NCBI GenBank assembly: GCA_029959085.1 | Contig: JARWIR010000003.1 | Span: 29,155,505 to 29,219,504, forward strand | Length of the DNA stretch: 64,000 nt | Source: Nemophila menziesii | Lineage: Eukaryota > Streptophyta > Magnoliopsida > Boraginales > Hydrophyllaceae | Direction of reading: 5' to 3' | In this document: one piece after another, positions 10,814 to 21,349 of the stretch | Layout: every line of letters starts with the position of its first letter | How positions within the stretch are numbered: position 1 is the stretch's first letter | The notes under the pieces: model-generated | The model's database searches: none | The model's input: the letters and a program-made list of their open reading frames with translations, nothing else | What the model was told of the DNA's origin: nothing | Translations under genes and position numbers: made by a program

Positions 10814-11122
10814 TTATTGAAAACCATAAAGTATCCCAAAGTCAATAATATGAACTCTTCTAGCTTGTTCAGATACATTCATGATTGTTTTATTAGAGAA
10901 GAAATTTGATATCTTCCTAAACGGACATATAGCAAGATATAATTGATAAGCCTTGAGAATATCAGAAGCTGATGCAGGCATAGTACTAATAACTTTATGA
11001 ATTTGAGTTCCTGCACCAGCACCAGCCATACGTGCTTCAAGACCATGAGCAAAATAATGAGCAAGCCTTTGCATACCACTAACTGTTTTTGATCTTTTGC
11101 CAGCTAGAATATATAGATACAA
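10814..11122 (-). pseudogene. GRAS transcription factor fragment (SCL9/14/33 type)
   Basis: The minus-strand frame carries GMQRLAHYFAHGLEARMAG, then AYQLYLAICPFRKISNFFS, then VHIIDFGILYGFQ and a stop. These are the leucine-heptad I region and the VHIID motif of the GRAS domain, closest to scarecrow-like proteins of the SCL9/SCL14/SCL33 group. About 85 of some 380 GRAS residues remain. The frame ends just past VHIID, and the N-terminus is replaced by unrelated residues. An isolated fragment with no promoter; probably carried here by a transposon. Confidence 0.8.
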
Positions 11123-11526
11123 ACTTAGCTAGCTATATATACAAATGGTATACACATTTGATTAAATAATGAAAATCAATATATTCTAAACTACTTTCTC
11201 TTCCTTCATCTTCTTCTTCTTCCTTTTTCTCTATTTTTTTTATTTCTTGTCTTGCTCTAATGGCTTCTTGTTTCATATGCGTATGACATTTTACATGGTA
11301 TCGTACGGAAAAATTTCCACACTTCTCAACTATACCCTAAAGATACTCTCTATAGAATAAACAATGACGCAAAATACTTCCATTATTGAAGATCTCTCCA
11401 CTCCATACTTACCTTCGTCCAAGTAAAACACAGGAGTTTTACAAACTCCTTGTTTCCGAGGTCCTACAGGCGACAATTACTTTTCTTCGCTAGAGCCATA
11501 GAAATATCTCTTTTAGTCAATAACAA

Positions 11527-12757
11527 GTTGGGTTTTATCAATGGCGACATTCATCAACCCTCTCTCACAGATTTATCACTCTTCTCAGCTTAGAATTGTG
11601 CAAATAACTTGATACTTTCTTGACTTCTAAACTCAATTTCTAAAGAAACTAGAGGTAGTCTGCTATATGTAAACTCTGCTTATGATCTTTACAATGAAAT
11701 TAAGACGAGGTTTTGTAAAAATAACGGGACAAGAGTTTTTCATCTTGGAAATGTTCTGAGTTCTATTGCTCAAAAGTCAAAACTCCCGCTCAATTTTAGA
11801 ATATTTGCAAAATTCAAATCACTTTGGGATGAATATGCTCACTTTCGTCCTATGCTTATTTGTTCTTGTGGCCACATGAATCAATTTATTTGTAAAATGC
11901 TAAAAACTCTCATTGAAGGGCAACCTAAAAATTTTGTTATCAAGATCTTGATAGGATTAAACGATTCTTACTCTGCAGTAAGAAGTCAGATTTTACTAAT
12001 GGATCCATTACGCAATATTAACTCGATTTTTGCTATGTTGATTCAAGAAGAGAGATAGCGTTTACTCACTAATAACATTGATACTACCTTTTCTTAAGCT
12101 TTCTATGTCAAGAATATGCCAAAGACTAATTTCTATGGTGAAAGAAAGAAACTGATATGCACTCACTGTGGCTATATTGGAAACACAATTAAATAATGTT
12201 TTCAAATCCATGGTTGTCCTAAAAGGAAAAGAGCTCTACCTAATCATTATCCAAAATCTCGTTGTGTTATGACAGTTGAAAACAATGAACCTAAAATACT
12301 CAATTCTTATGAGTTTACTCCTGAAGACATAGGGAAATTAATGGTCTTGGCTCATACTACTTCAACAAATATGTCAGTTGTACATCATGTCTCCATTCAA
12401 GAAGGTACATCTTTATCTTTATTATTTGGGATACTTGATATAAGAGCAACAAATCATCTCATATATTCTTCTTCTTTTTACACGAAGGATTTTTCTAGCA
12501 TTCCTGTCTAATTACCTAATGGTCACATGGTTTCTGCTACTCATAAAGGAAGCATACATTTGGATCATCATATTATCTTGAAGAGTGTATTATGTGTTCC
12601 ATTATTGAGACACAACTTACTCTCCATTTCTAAACTAACTAAATATTCAAATATCGCAGTCTCTTTCTTTCCTTCACATTGTGAATTACAGGATTCAAAG
12701 ACCAAGAGGATGATTGGGATTGCTTATGAGAAGAATAGACTTGTTTGTAAAAATTAA
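11527..12757 (+). mobile_element. Ty1/Copia relic, 5' part (gag, zinc knuckle, protease)
   Basis: Read across frames this stretch follows a Copia polyprotein. A gag begins at NKLGFINGDI, continues through FKSLWDEYAHFRP and ILIGLNDSYSAVRSQILLMD, then a decayed zinc knuckle near 12155-12195 (CTHCGYIGN..). Next is the protease start (DIRATNHLIYSSSF; the usual DTGA-type active site is DIRA) and the pre-integrase stretch LCVPLLRHNLLSISKL ending at 12757. Stops and frameshifts at 12056, 12195 and 12511 make it non-coding. RT and RNase H pieces of what may be the same element resume at 14530. Confidence 0.8.
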
Positions 12758-13146
12758 CTTAATATATTCACTTATTTAAAATTATTTTATGCAAAAATCA
12801 ATTTTTTAATATAAAAATTAAGAAAAACTATTTTTCAACACAAAAAATTATATAATCCTTTTTTAAAATTATATAAACCCAAAAACATATTCAAATATAA
12901 TTATTATCATTCGCCCAAATTGTATAAATTATGCATATAAAACATAATATATAATTTTGTCAGTTTTTTTCAATGTGTTTCCTTATTCTTTCCAATATAT
13001 TTTGTATATTTAAAAATAAATACACTAGCAATATGTAATATTCATAAAGAAAAATCAAAACCGTCTCGAAAGAAAACTCTTAGGCTCCGCCTAGGTGCTC
13101 AAAGATGTTCGACCGCCCGCCTAACGCCTTTTAGAACACTGCTCCT
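12758..13146. mobile_element. hAT-type element, truncated (GCCTAGG family)
   Basis: The right end reads 'gccttttagaacactg' at 13130-13146, matching the ends of the complete element at 30692-31271, with adjoining 'ccgcctaggtgct' motifs. The inner part is AT-rich. No matching left terminus is present, so it is a truncated copy sitting inside the Copia relic. Confidence 0.45.
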
Positions 13147-13159
13147 TACTAAACACATG

Positions 13160-14235
13160 TTCATGTAGTTGGTTCCAAGATCTCAATTCTCTTCACCGCT
13201 TCTTGATACTTGCATTGTTCAACTAATTTCTTCAACTTGAAGTGGCTCCGAATTTCTTCAACCATGAAAAGAACTAACTTGCTCCGAATGGGAACTCTTT
13301 CTTCGTTATCTCGACTAAAGAAGCCAAGATAGAACTCTCATACCAACTTAATGTTCAAACTCGAACGCTTCATCATGAACGTCTTCCAACCATTTTCCAC
13401 CTTTCTCAAGAAATCTCTTATACCCACCTTTTTCTACCTTCTCGTCAAAACTTTGCACAATTTTGAGTATCAAAGTAGGCATAATGTGAATTGAACTAGT
13501 TTCTAGGGCCCTAGAATCTATGTTGTAGATCTCGGTTCCGCGGCCTAGGCGGTCGACTGGGGCCTAGCGCCTAGGAGGGACTACGCGGGGCCTAGGCGGG
13601 ATTACGCGGTTTTGAATCCTGCTATGTAATTTTATATATTTAGTAATACGTGTGTATAATTATGATAATTTTATCTATTTAAGTCATAAAATTCACCTAA
13701 CACCACTATATTGAATATGAAAAATACTAAAATTGGAGTTATAATATCAATTCAAGAATTTTCGAGAGTAAAATAAATTTAATGGAGGGCCTAGGCGGCA
13801 AGTTTTTGCCATTAATCGGTGCCTAGGTGGGCAAGGCGCCTCTTCCACGACGACTAAGGCGTTGGGCAAAAATGCCTAGCATTTTTACTAGGCGTAAGCG
13901 GTTGAGGGGGGAGTTGACGCCTAGACGGCGCCTAGACACGCCTAGGCGGCGATATCTACAGCATAGCCTAGAATTACCACTTTTTTGGGTAGAGGCGTCG
14001 TGACTTGGAAAGGTTGTGGTGTCTTCTCTTTTGGAATCTCGATCGCTCGTTCTTGAACACTCGACTCCACAACCGGTTTCTCTCTAGCCACATGACTCGA
14101 AATTCCCTTTTGCTTCTTTGCCTTACTCACGTAAACCTCAAGTGTTTTCCTCTTATTCTCACCTAAATCCATGCTTGAACTCTTATTTACCTCCCTCACA
14201 TGAGCATTCTTTGTGTCATCTTCCTTTACCTCCAA
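13160..14235 (-). pseudogene. Unidentified ORF fragment split by a hAT insertion
   Basis: The minus frame 14235-13967 encodes a lysine/glutamate-rich stretch (MEVKEDDTKNAHVREVNKSS..., KKQKGISSHVARE, PLPKKVVILG). Beyond the hAT element (13518-13966) the same frame resumes with RALETSSIHIMPTLILKIV and EKGGYKRFLEKGGKWLEDV, then a stop near 13353. Removing the insertion and one 8-bp target copy rejoins the two halves. I do not recognise the protein. A retroelement-associated ORF is plausible given the surroundings. Confidence 0.5.
13518..13966. mobile_element. hAT-type non-autonomous element, 449 bp
   Basis: Flanked by an exact 8-bp target-site duplication cctagaat (13510-13517 and 13967-13974). 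Ends are CTATGTTGTAGAT and, inverted, CTATGCTGTAGAT. The interior carries many copies of the palindromic core 'gcctaggcg' and an AT-rich centre. Eight-bp duplication and short TIRs fit hAT. It interrupts the minus-strand ORF described at 13160-14235. Confidence 0.8.
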
Positions 14236-14239
14236 CTCA

Positions 14240-14529
14240 AAATCTTACCAAGTTTGAAAGTACCCTTGAAAGGTCAAATGAGGTAATATTTAGAGTAGAA
14301 AAGGTGTTAGGTAAGTGTTTTTCTATGTCGATATGAAGGACTAGTGTTGGGATAAGGAGTTAAAGAATTTTTGAATTTTTTTTGTTTGATTCTTATTATT
14401 TGTGATGGTAATTGTTGTTAGGATTGATGTAGGGATGATTTTGAGCGTGAAAAATGGATTATTTGGGTGTATTTTGATGGTGGGTGAAGTTTTGGTTGAA
14501 GCTTTAATGGTGGTTGAAAGCTTGGGGAA
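14240..14529. other. Spacer in Copia relic, no gene seen
   Basis: AT- and G-rich low-information sequence between the split ORF and the Copia RT fragment. No motif identified. Confidence 0.3.
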
Positions 14530-15240
14530 GAAGAAGTTTAAGGCTTAACTTAAAGTGTAAACACGTGGCTTTTATCGCAAACCTCGCGACAAAGGATGGA
14601 CTATTTCTCTCTCACCACAAATATATTTGTGATCTTCTTGCCAAAAACAACATGCTCGAACCAAAGGGCGTGCATTCGCCTATGTCTACATCTGAACATC
14701 TTCATTTAGACGATGGCTCACCATCTTCTGATCCTACTCAATATCTCTCTCTTATTCGACCGGACATATCTTTTGCAGTGAATAAACTCTCGCAATTTAT
14801 GCATTGTCCAAGTGTAAAACATTGGAGTGCAGCTAAACGTGTGCTACGATATATATCTCACAGACACGTCATGTCATGGTATTCATCTTCGAAGTTTATC
14901 GCATCTCACACTTAACGGCTTTTCAGATGCGGATTGGGCAGGTAATTTAGATGATCGCACATCAACTTCTGTCTATACTATTTTTCTTGGTTCAAACCCG
15001 ATTGGTTGGTCATCAAAGAAGCAAAGGACAGTAGCTCGCTCCTCCACCGAATCTAAATAAAGGGTTGTAGCATCAACTACGGCAGATCTTAATTGGGTTG
15101 AAAATTTGCTTCGTGAACTTAGTCTTCAATTCCTTTAGCTTCGCCACCAACAATATTCTGTGAAAATAATGGCACTACTTACTTATGTGCGAGTTCAGTT
15201 GTCCATTCAAGAATAAAGCACATTGCTGGGCATATTAAGA
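14530..15240 (+). mobile_element. Ty1/Copia relic, 3' part (RT end and RNase H)
   Basis: Frames read [48 protein letters not shown], then (14905-15057) [17 protein letters not shown] and [17 protein letters not shown], then TTADLNWVENLL and [14 protein letters not shown]. This is the standard end of a Copia pol with its RNase H. Frameshifts near 14880 and a stop at 15058 kill it. The piece leads directly into an LTR-like stretch. Confidence 0.85.
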
Positions 15241-15261
15241 CACATTCAAACTCCACGAATT

Positions 15262-15480
15262 AAGGAAATAAAGATATATCAGAATTATCTCCAAATCGTA
15301 ACAAACTAGATCTTAGATATATTCAAAATTATCGACAAAAAATAATAATAATTTCAAAATTAATAGTCACTAGTATTTGATTTGTAACAGACTCTTGTAA
15401 AACTTTTATATAAACCAGATAATCTGATGTGAACGTATTCAAGCCGAATAATATATTGCTGCAGCTTTTATAACCCACTC
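15262..15480 (+). repeat. Copia 3' LTR remnant upstream of HAL3-like copy 2
   Basis: Begins just after the RNase H end at about the expected LTR position (aattaaggaaataaagatat). It carries a TATA element and an 'acgtattcaagccgaata' stretch typical of the R region of Copia LTRs. It is truncated where HAL3-like copy-2 homology begins (15502). Confidence 0.5.
15407..15414 (+). promoter_or_regulatory. LTR TATA box, candidate promoter for copy 2
   Basis: TATATAAA about 264 bp upstream of the copy-2 ATG. The ancestral promoter seen in copies 1 and 3 is absent here, so this LTR element is the nearest recognisable core promoter. Inference only. Confidence 0.35.
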
Positions 15481-15677
15481 CATTACAACTCCCCGAGAAA
15501 CCACCGTCTCCTTCACCGTCACCACCACCACCACCACCGTATAGGGTAGTTTCTCTCACATTTGATTATTGAATCATGAATCTTCAAGTTCAATATTGTA
15601 AAATTCTTATTGACCATGTGCGACGATTGTGTGTTTAATTGTTGAGTAAGATTTAATTTTTTCTAAATATGTAGGAT

Positions 15678-16395
15678 ATGGGAGATGCTGAAGCTTCAAG
15701 TTCAGCCTGGAACACACCACATCAATTGCTATACCCTGAGCGGAAGCCACGTATTCTTCTTGTTGCAACTGGATGTTTAGCTGCTCAACAATTTGTAAAT
15801 CTTTGCCTAAATTTCTATTTTTGGGCGGATATAAAATGTGTTGGTACAAAGACTTCCCTAAAATTCATAAATCGAGCATCTCTTCCAAAGGATGTGACTC
15901 TTTATATCGATGAAAATGAATGGTCATATAATAAAGATACGAAAGGTGGTATGCTACACATTAAGCTATGTAAAAGCGCTGATGTTATGGTCATTACCCC
16001 TCTATCAGCTAACACCCTCGCCAAGGTAACAAACTTGTTGATTCTTCGCTTAGATGTGATGTTCTTGTTTTGTGATTTATCCTTGTTTTGTTTTTGGCTC
16101 ACGATAGATTGGTGGAGGAATATCTGACAACTTGGTGACCAACATTGTCAGAGCATGGGACTATAACAAACCAATGTTGGTTGCACCAAGTATGACTAAG
16201 TTAATGTGGACTAACCCTTTAACACAACAGTATCTTAAAGTACTTCGAAATATGAGAGTTTGGATAATTGATCCAACAATAGTGGAAGATCAAGAAGAAG
16301 CTGTGATGTCTCCAATAGATGACATCTCTAACTATGTTAAAATTTCCTTACAGCTTAACTCTTTCTTTTGTCCAACCGATGCAAGATTTTTATGA
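15678..16395 (+). CDS. HAL3-like: HAL3-like flavoprotein, copy 2, stop-loss C-terminus
   Basis: Exons 15675-16025 (ATG at 15678) and 16108-16395, 211 aa. Same family as copy 1. Seen: ILLVATGC, His94 in MLHIK, TPLSANTLAK, IGGG. The PxMN motif is PSMT (Asn replaced by Thr146), and the Cys clamp is missing (IVEDQEEAVM). With His but neither Asn nor Cys it has the residue set of yeast Hal3/Vhs3, which work only as partners of Cab3 in a mixed trimer. The small upstream exon of copies 1 and 3 is deleted, so MGDAEASSS is the start. A deletion of roughly 45 bp removed the ancestral stop, and the last 13 residues (LNSFFCPTDARFL) come from sequence that is 3' UTR in the other copies. Whether it is expressed is unknown; the open frame argues it is not a long-dead pseudogene. 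Confidence 0.8.
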
Positions 16396-16592
16396 TGTTT
16401 GTAAAGAATAATAGGATTTTATGATCTAAAGTGTGTTAGAACTAGAAATTTTTTGTGTGGTTTAAGACCACAGGTCTCGTTTTTACTTTTGTGAAGTAAT
16501 AGGACTATTTCAAGTTTTAAAATTAATAAATAATTTCTGAAATAATTCTTTTGTCTCACAAAAACCACAGGGACCTCACCTCAGTCCGATAC

Positions 16593-17204
16593 TAGGGATG
16601 GCAACGGTTCGGTTAACCGCAAAGAATTCAATAACCGAAATCGATTAAAATTTAAAAACCGAAAAAGAAAACTGAACCGAAACCATTTAACTTAATGAAA
16701 TTTTATTTTTAACTTAATAAAAAAAGAGGTTCAAAAGAAAATGTTAAGTTTTCCTTGTTAACTTGTGTAATCAAAATAATAACTAATATGGTTTTTTAAC
16801 TGAAATGGGAGATTGTAATTTAAAAGATCAGCTATTTTGGAAAAATAATTTAGAACCTCTTTTTTTACATATTTAAGGGACAGTACAAGTTTTTTTGTTA
16901 CGAATGGCACAGATGTTGAGAACTAAATCAACCACAATTCATAGAAATATATACATGCAAACTTTGCAACGTTAGCACTTCGCATTTTCTTATATATAAA
17001 CTATAACTTATTCATCTTTTTAATTTGTGATATATAAATACAGTTTTTGATGATTCAGTTTTTTATAAAACTAAAACCATAACCTAACGATTTTAACGCA
17101 CAGTTATACTTTTTATAACCATAACCTAACGGTTTTAATCACAGTCACATAATCGGTTTCTAATCGGTTCGCTTATCCATCGGATTCGGTTTTAAACCTT
17201 CCTA
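16593..17204. mobile_element. 'ggttcggttaacc' TIR element inserted 3' of copy 2
   Basis: Starts TAGGGATGGCAACGGTTCGG and ends with an inverted, diverged CCTA terminus. The interior is AT-rich with repeated 'aaccg' and 'cggtt' near both ends. It lies exactly where block 3 (25350-25385) runs uninterrupted, with 'cacctc' on both sides. This matches the common plant hAT-like group with TAGGG(A/T)GGCAA termini (compare 36921-37607). Confidence 0.6.
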
Positions 17205-17510
17205 CACCTCGCCCCCAAAAAGATAAACACGCTCACTTGTTCTTACTAAGTGACAAGTGATAAGTGATAAAGACATAAGGAAGCGTCGATAATAATTGGA
17301 CAAATTAAAGCTATGACTGAGAGTAAGGCGTTAAGTCGAAGATCTTTATCACCCACGCGAGGGTAATGTAACAATGAATAAGAGGTGATATAACCCGGAT
17401 GATGGAATGGCTATACGCATATTCTATGGCTTAAGATTTATCTCTTTACACTTTAAAACAGGCAAGAACGTTACAGGGGCCAACAAGATTCTTTTTGCAA
17501 GCCCAGAATG

Positions 17511-18184
17511 TCTAGGGATACTCCACACACATCTCCCAAAACATGTATATTCTAAAAGGGGTCATAGCTAACTTGCGAAAGAAAAATATATACATATGGA
17601 CTGACAAAGTGGATTTTTAGGCGATCATAAAGGGTTTAGCTTGGTTATTGGGGATGCGAACTAAGGGCATCAAAGTTGGGTTAAGTCTTAAGTGGGAAAA
17701 TTTTATGAGAGAAATTCAAGCTATAGGGCGACTCGTTGATCGTTAGTGAGGAGAGAGCCAAAATCTCACTCTACATTATCCAAATATACGATTATATCGT
17801 CCCTAAGCCTACACTATTCTTAACTATGTGATCTAGGAGCGACTGAACCAATAGAAAGTAGTTAGATAGATCATTAGAGACTAGTTGGGATTGATGAATA
17901 CTCTATAGCCTCCATAGCGAACTAAGAAAATAATCCCTCATTCATGCATTGCAAAGCTAATATGATCTTGAAGTTAAACCATGTTGATTGTTTGTATGAT
18001 AAGTGCAAATATTATTAATTAGTTTGTAAATATGATTCTATGAAACTCGCTAGGTAGTTGCTTAAGGACTATTTTTTACATTCTCCTTCTTATGTGCTTA
18101 ATTGACTCAGCTGATATTTGAGAGACTTCCCTATTGTTCATATTTTTTATTTGTTGGAACGTCAAAGTTTTGAATTAGGGATCT
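17511..18184 (+). mobile_element. Possible LINE RNase H scrap and unassigned DNA
   Basis: Between 17590 and 17760 one frame reads IYIWTDKVDF.AIIKGLAWLLGMRTKG, vaguely like the end of a plant LINE RNase H domain. Stops are frequent. The rest is unassigned. Confidence 0.25.
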
Positions 18185-20690
18185 TGATGTCTCCTTTGTT
18201 ATGATAAATAAGTCACATCACGAGATATCTGTGTAGGTTAATTATGTGCTCAGCTGGGAAAGTTTTCTCTATTATTTGATATATTCTCGCTTCTTGTCTT
18301 TTTTGGAGATTTGTCACTTTTAGAGCTATTTATGCATAACTTGTGTGTTAAATATGAAGCTCTTAGGTACAAAGATAATATTAGATGCAAAAGCATGGAT
18401 GAGAAGTCGGGGAAAGAAGATCAAAATGGTAACCAAGAGCTAAGGGAAAAAGAATTTGTTCTTAGAAAATGCAAGAGTTGTCGACCAGACTTAGAAAGCG
18501 AATTGTTTTCGATGCCACGTGATATTTACAAAGAATTTGGATAAGACCTTTTATATCAATATAGGGCTCTGAATTAGAAACATGTGGCCACTAACAGATT
18601 TCAATTTGGAGCTCTAACGTATAAGTTATGAATTTTGTAGCTAGCGTGACTCGAACTAGTCCCCTCCTAGAGGAAAACGTTTTTGGGATGGGTTATGTCA
18701 TTTAAATGAAGCTCAAGACCCATAAAATGTTCTTAACCTATTTATATCAGCTCCTAACATTATGAAATAATACCTTGGCCGCCATATTTTACTTTTTTTT
18801 ATCAATAATTCCACCAGAGAAGCGACCAAGAGGATCTAGAGAAGGAAGAAACAAAAGCTGGAGTTTCACTGCGTCAATTCGACACATCTTCATCTCTATT
18901 TTTTGGGTAAATTATTGTTAGATTTTTAGATTAAACTTATTTCTATGCTATTTATTTCCAGTTGAATTATGCACGATTTCTATTTTGCTTAAGAATTATT
19001 TATGTATGAACGTAGTTTTAATTATTTAATTTGTTCTTTTGATTTTGGGATTGAGTATTTAAACAAATTGTTTCTTGCATCTATTGGGTATACATCTTGA
19101 TTTAATACTATCCATATTGTGGCCAAGTAATGGGTAGCCTAAGTAATTATATAGGCATCCGGAAAGGGGTTTAATTACGGATAAGTGTATACACGCTTGG
19201 TGTGTGTTATTGAACCGACAAGTCTTTACTAGCCAAGTAGCCGCTAGGCTTTGAACTTCATCTCTCAAAATTTGAGTAGGAGAGCTCTTTAAGTATACAC
19301 TGACGGGAGTTAGAGAGAATTTAGAATCCCAGTTAACAAGAACAACCAATTCTCTATTTCTGGAACCATTAAGTCAATTGTATCAGGTACATACTTGCAA
19401 TTTTAAGTTGTTATCTTCTTTGCATATTTATTTAATTAGTTATAAAGCAAAACAACACTTATTATTTTTCATCTTTTAATCAAAACATTTAAAAACGTCT
19501 ACGATAATATTAAACATGGATCGAAATAACTACCTAAATCCCTGAAAAACGAACTTAATCTACTAACTTATTACTCGTAACGACCCTTACACTTGCTGAG
19601 AGTTGATCATGATTTCCGAGGTGTGTGCGCTATTTACATTATTATTTTATCAAACCCACGGGCCCACCATCCCATAAGTCCAAAGACGTCATTTATATAT
19701 CGAAATTAAGTTTAGAAAAGGGTTACATTCAGACCTTAGTCAAGCAGAATTCAACTAATTCAGTTGTTAGTAGATTAGAAGAGCCCACCAATAGAGATAT
19801 GCTTGGAGGAGAAGAAGACTAGAAGTTGGAACTCTACTGCACCACTTCTACGCCATTCCACCTCTATCATTAGGGTAATTATTGTTAGTTTATTGTCTTT
19901 AACATGTTGTACCATTTAGTTTTATTTCTCTAATTATAAACTAAATTCCATTAGCTTGAGAAGTTTTATGTATGAACCTTGAATGACGATTGATTGCTTT
20001 TATATGTTATTTGGGATATTCTAATTTAATTTAATTAGGTTTTATTATTTGTTGCATATGAATTGTGTTGAATAGTTGAGTATAATCTGATCAATTATAT
20101 TCAGCCCTTTGGTACCCTATACTATCACCCGGGGGGTAGGGAATAGTAAAGAATTCATATTTGTCCGATGTTAGTATTGATACCGACGGGCTTTCCTAGC
20201 TGGATAATCACATAGTTCAAGTACTTTCTAGCACCGAGATTTTTCATGAAACAATATCAATCAATGACTCTAGTAATAATTATGCAGCCTTCTAAGCTAC
20301 CCTGACGGGAGTTAGAAGGAAGTTAGAATCCATATTAACAAGAATTTCCTAAATTCACCCTTATAACTAGAATCAATTATTGTCACGATAGGGGGTTACT
20401 TGCAACTTGAGCCATATCTCCCATCCCTCCTTCTTTGTAGTTTAATTATTTGCATCTTATTCATTAAACAAAACGAAATAAATATTCTATCTTACTTTTA
20501 GTCTTTTAGTAGTTAGCAACTAATCTCTACACTTATGAAGAATACGAGTTTAAATTAACAAACTTAGTCACTGTGGAGACGATAGTCTTAAGACTTACAT
20601 TATTACTTGTCAACGATCTGTACACTTTCGGTTAGTTAGCTCTCTCGAGGTGTTGAATTAGTTATGCTATTTTATCACACCTTGGAAAAC
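18185..20690 (+). mobile_element. Athila-like Ty3/gypsy LTR, tandem or nested
   Basis: Opens with TGATGTCTCC, the same LTR start seen (complemented) at 37692-37701 and 62601-62610. Two similar halves follow: 'tgacgggagttagagagaa' near 19302 and 'tgacgggagttagaaggaa' near 20303, and 'acccttacacttgc' near 19583 and 'atctgtacactttcgg' near 20614. The whole ends at a PBS. The halves suggest one LTR (to about 19640) followed by a second, 5'-truncated one. ORFs within (18311-18544, 19059-19349, 19625-19822) have no domain. Confidence 0.5.
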
Positions 20691-20696
20691 GACAAG

Positions 20697-20711
20697 TTTT
20701 TGGCGCCGTTG
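20697..20711 (+). other. Retrotransposon primer-binding site (tRNA-Asp type)
   Basis: TTTTTGGCGCCGTTG is the start of the PBS typical of Athila-type gypsy elements, complementary to the 3' end of tRNA-Asp. The following bases (ttagaga) depart from the usual cgggga, so it is degenerate. It places the LTR to its left and internal sequence to its right. Confidence 0.6.
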
Positions 20712-20999
20712 TTAGAGACTATGGTTGGCCAACAGATATATGAGTATGGTTTCTCCTTCCATCAGCGTTGTAAGCATGGGCGGCAAATAATGTATTCATT
20801 CAAGTCGTCGAACACCTTTTGGAACTTATCTGTTCACTCAAAACTTTGTTTCTTCCAAAATTAGACCATGACACACAATGTTTGGCGGATTTTGACATAA
20901 AGCAGATGAGGGTTGCAACCCCCCTTGTCAGATATTGTACTTGTGTGATGATTCAGGGGTGGGTTTCATGTTGAAGATAACCAATTGTTTATCGAGGTT
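20712..20999. other. Retroelement internal leader, unassigned
   Basis: Follows the PBS and should be leader or gag-start of the Athila-like element, but no gag motif is readable. The ORF at 20664-20864 overlaps the PBS and is not a gene. Confidence 0.3.
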
Positions 21000-21340
21000 G
21001 GATTCGATCCTTCGATGGATAACCAAAAATCCCATACAAAAATCTAGATGTTACCCCACAGACATATTTTTCGAGGCTTAACCGGATACCTACACTTCTC
21101 ATTATCGAAGATTTCCTCTGCTAGATCTTCTAGGTTCTCTTCAAACGTGATACTTTTTTCTAACATATAGTCGACGTAGATTTTCATGTAGCGGCTGATT
21201 TGAGATTTGACGACTTGATTCGACATTCATTGATATGTGAATTTGACGTTCTTCAGTCCGAACGACAAAACATTGTAAATGTATAAACCTTGCTCGCTCC
21301 CTAAGGCAGATTTTTCCTCATCTTCCTCAGCCATCAATAT
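21000..21340 (-). mobile_element. Ty3/gypsy reverse transcriptase fragment
   Basis: Minus-strand frames read GLYIYNVLSFGLKNVKFTYQ, then SQISRYMKIYVDYMLEKS and FEENLEDLAE. This matches the RT segment YxVMPFGLKNA...YVDDMLVKS of gypsy elements. The catalytic YVDD is YVDY and a stop separates the pieces, so it is dead. Its strand is opposite to the LTR and PBS immediately left, so it belongs to a different insertion. Confidence 0.8.
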
Positions 21341-21349
21341 TTAATTATA

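Larger units (their letters stand above)
15502..17510 (+). repeat. Segmental duplication block 2 (rearranged)
   Basis: Homology to blocks 1 and 3 starts in the 5' leader ('gtctccttcaccgtcaccac'), jumps over the first intron and small exon, then covers the HAL3-like gene. It continues with 3' sequence shared only with block 3: 'gtgtgttagaact' at 16430 versus 25205, 'gacataaggaagc' at 17270 versus 25451, and 'acaatgaataagag' at 17362 versus 27011. It is interrupted by an insertion at 16593-17204. Confidence 0.75.

Noticed and set aside
15329..15559. Minus ORF with GGGGGDGEGDGG stretch
   Set aside because: Antisense of the CCACCACC-rich leader of HAL3-like copy 2 and the LTR; low complexity.
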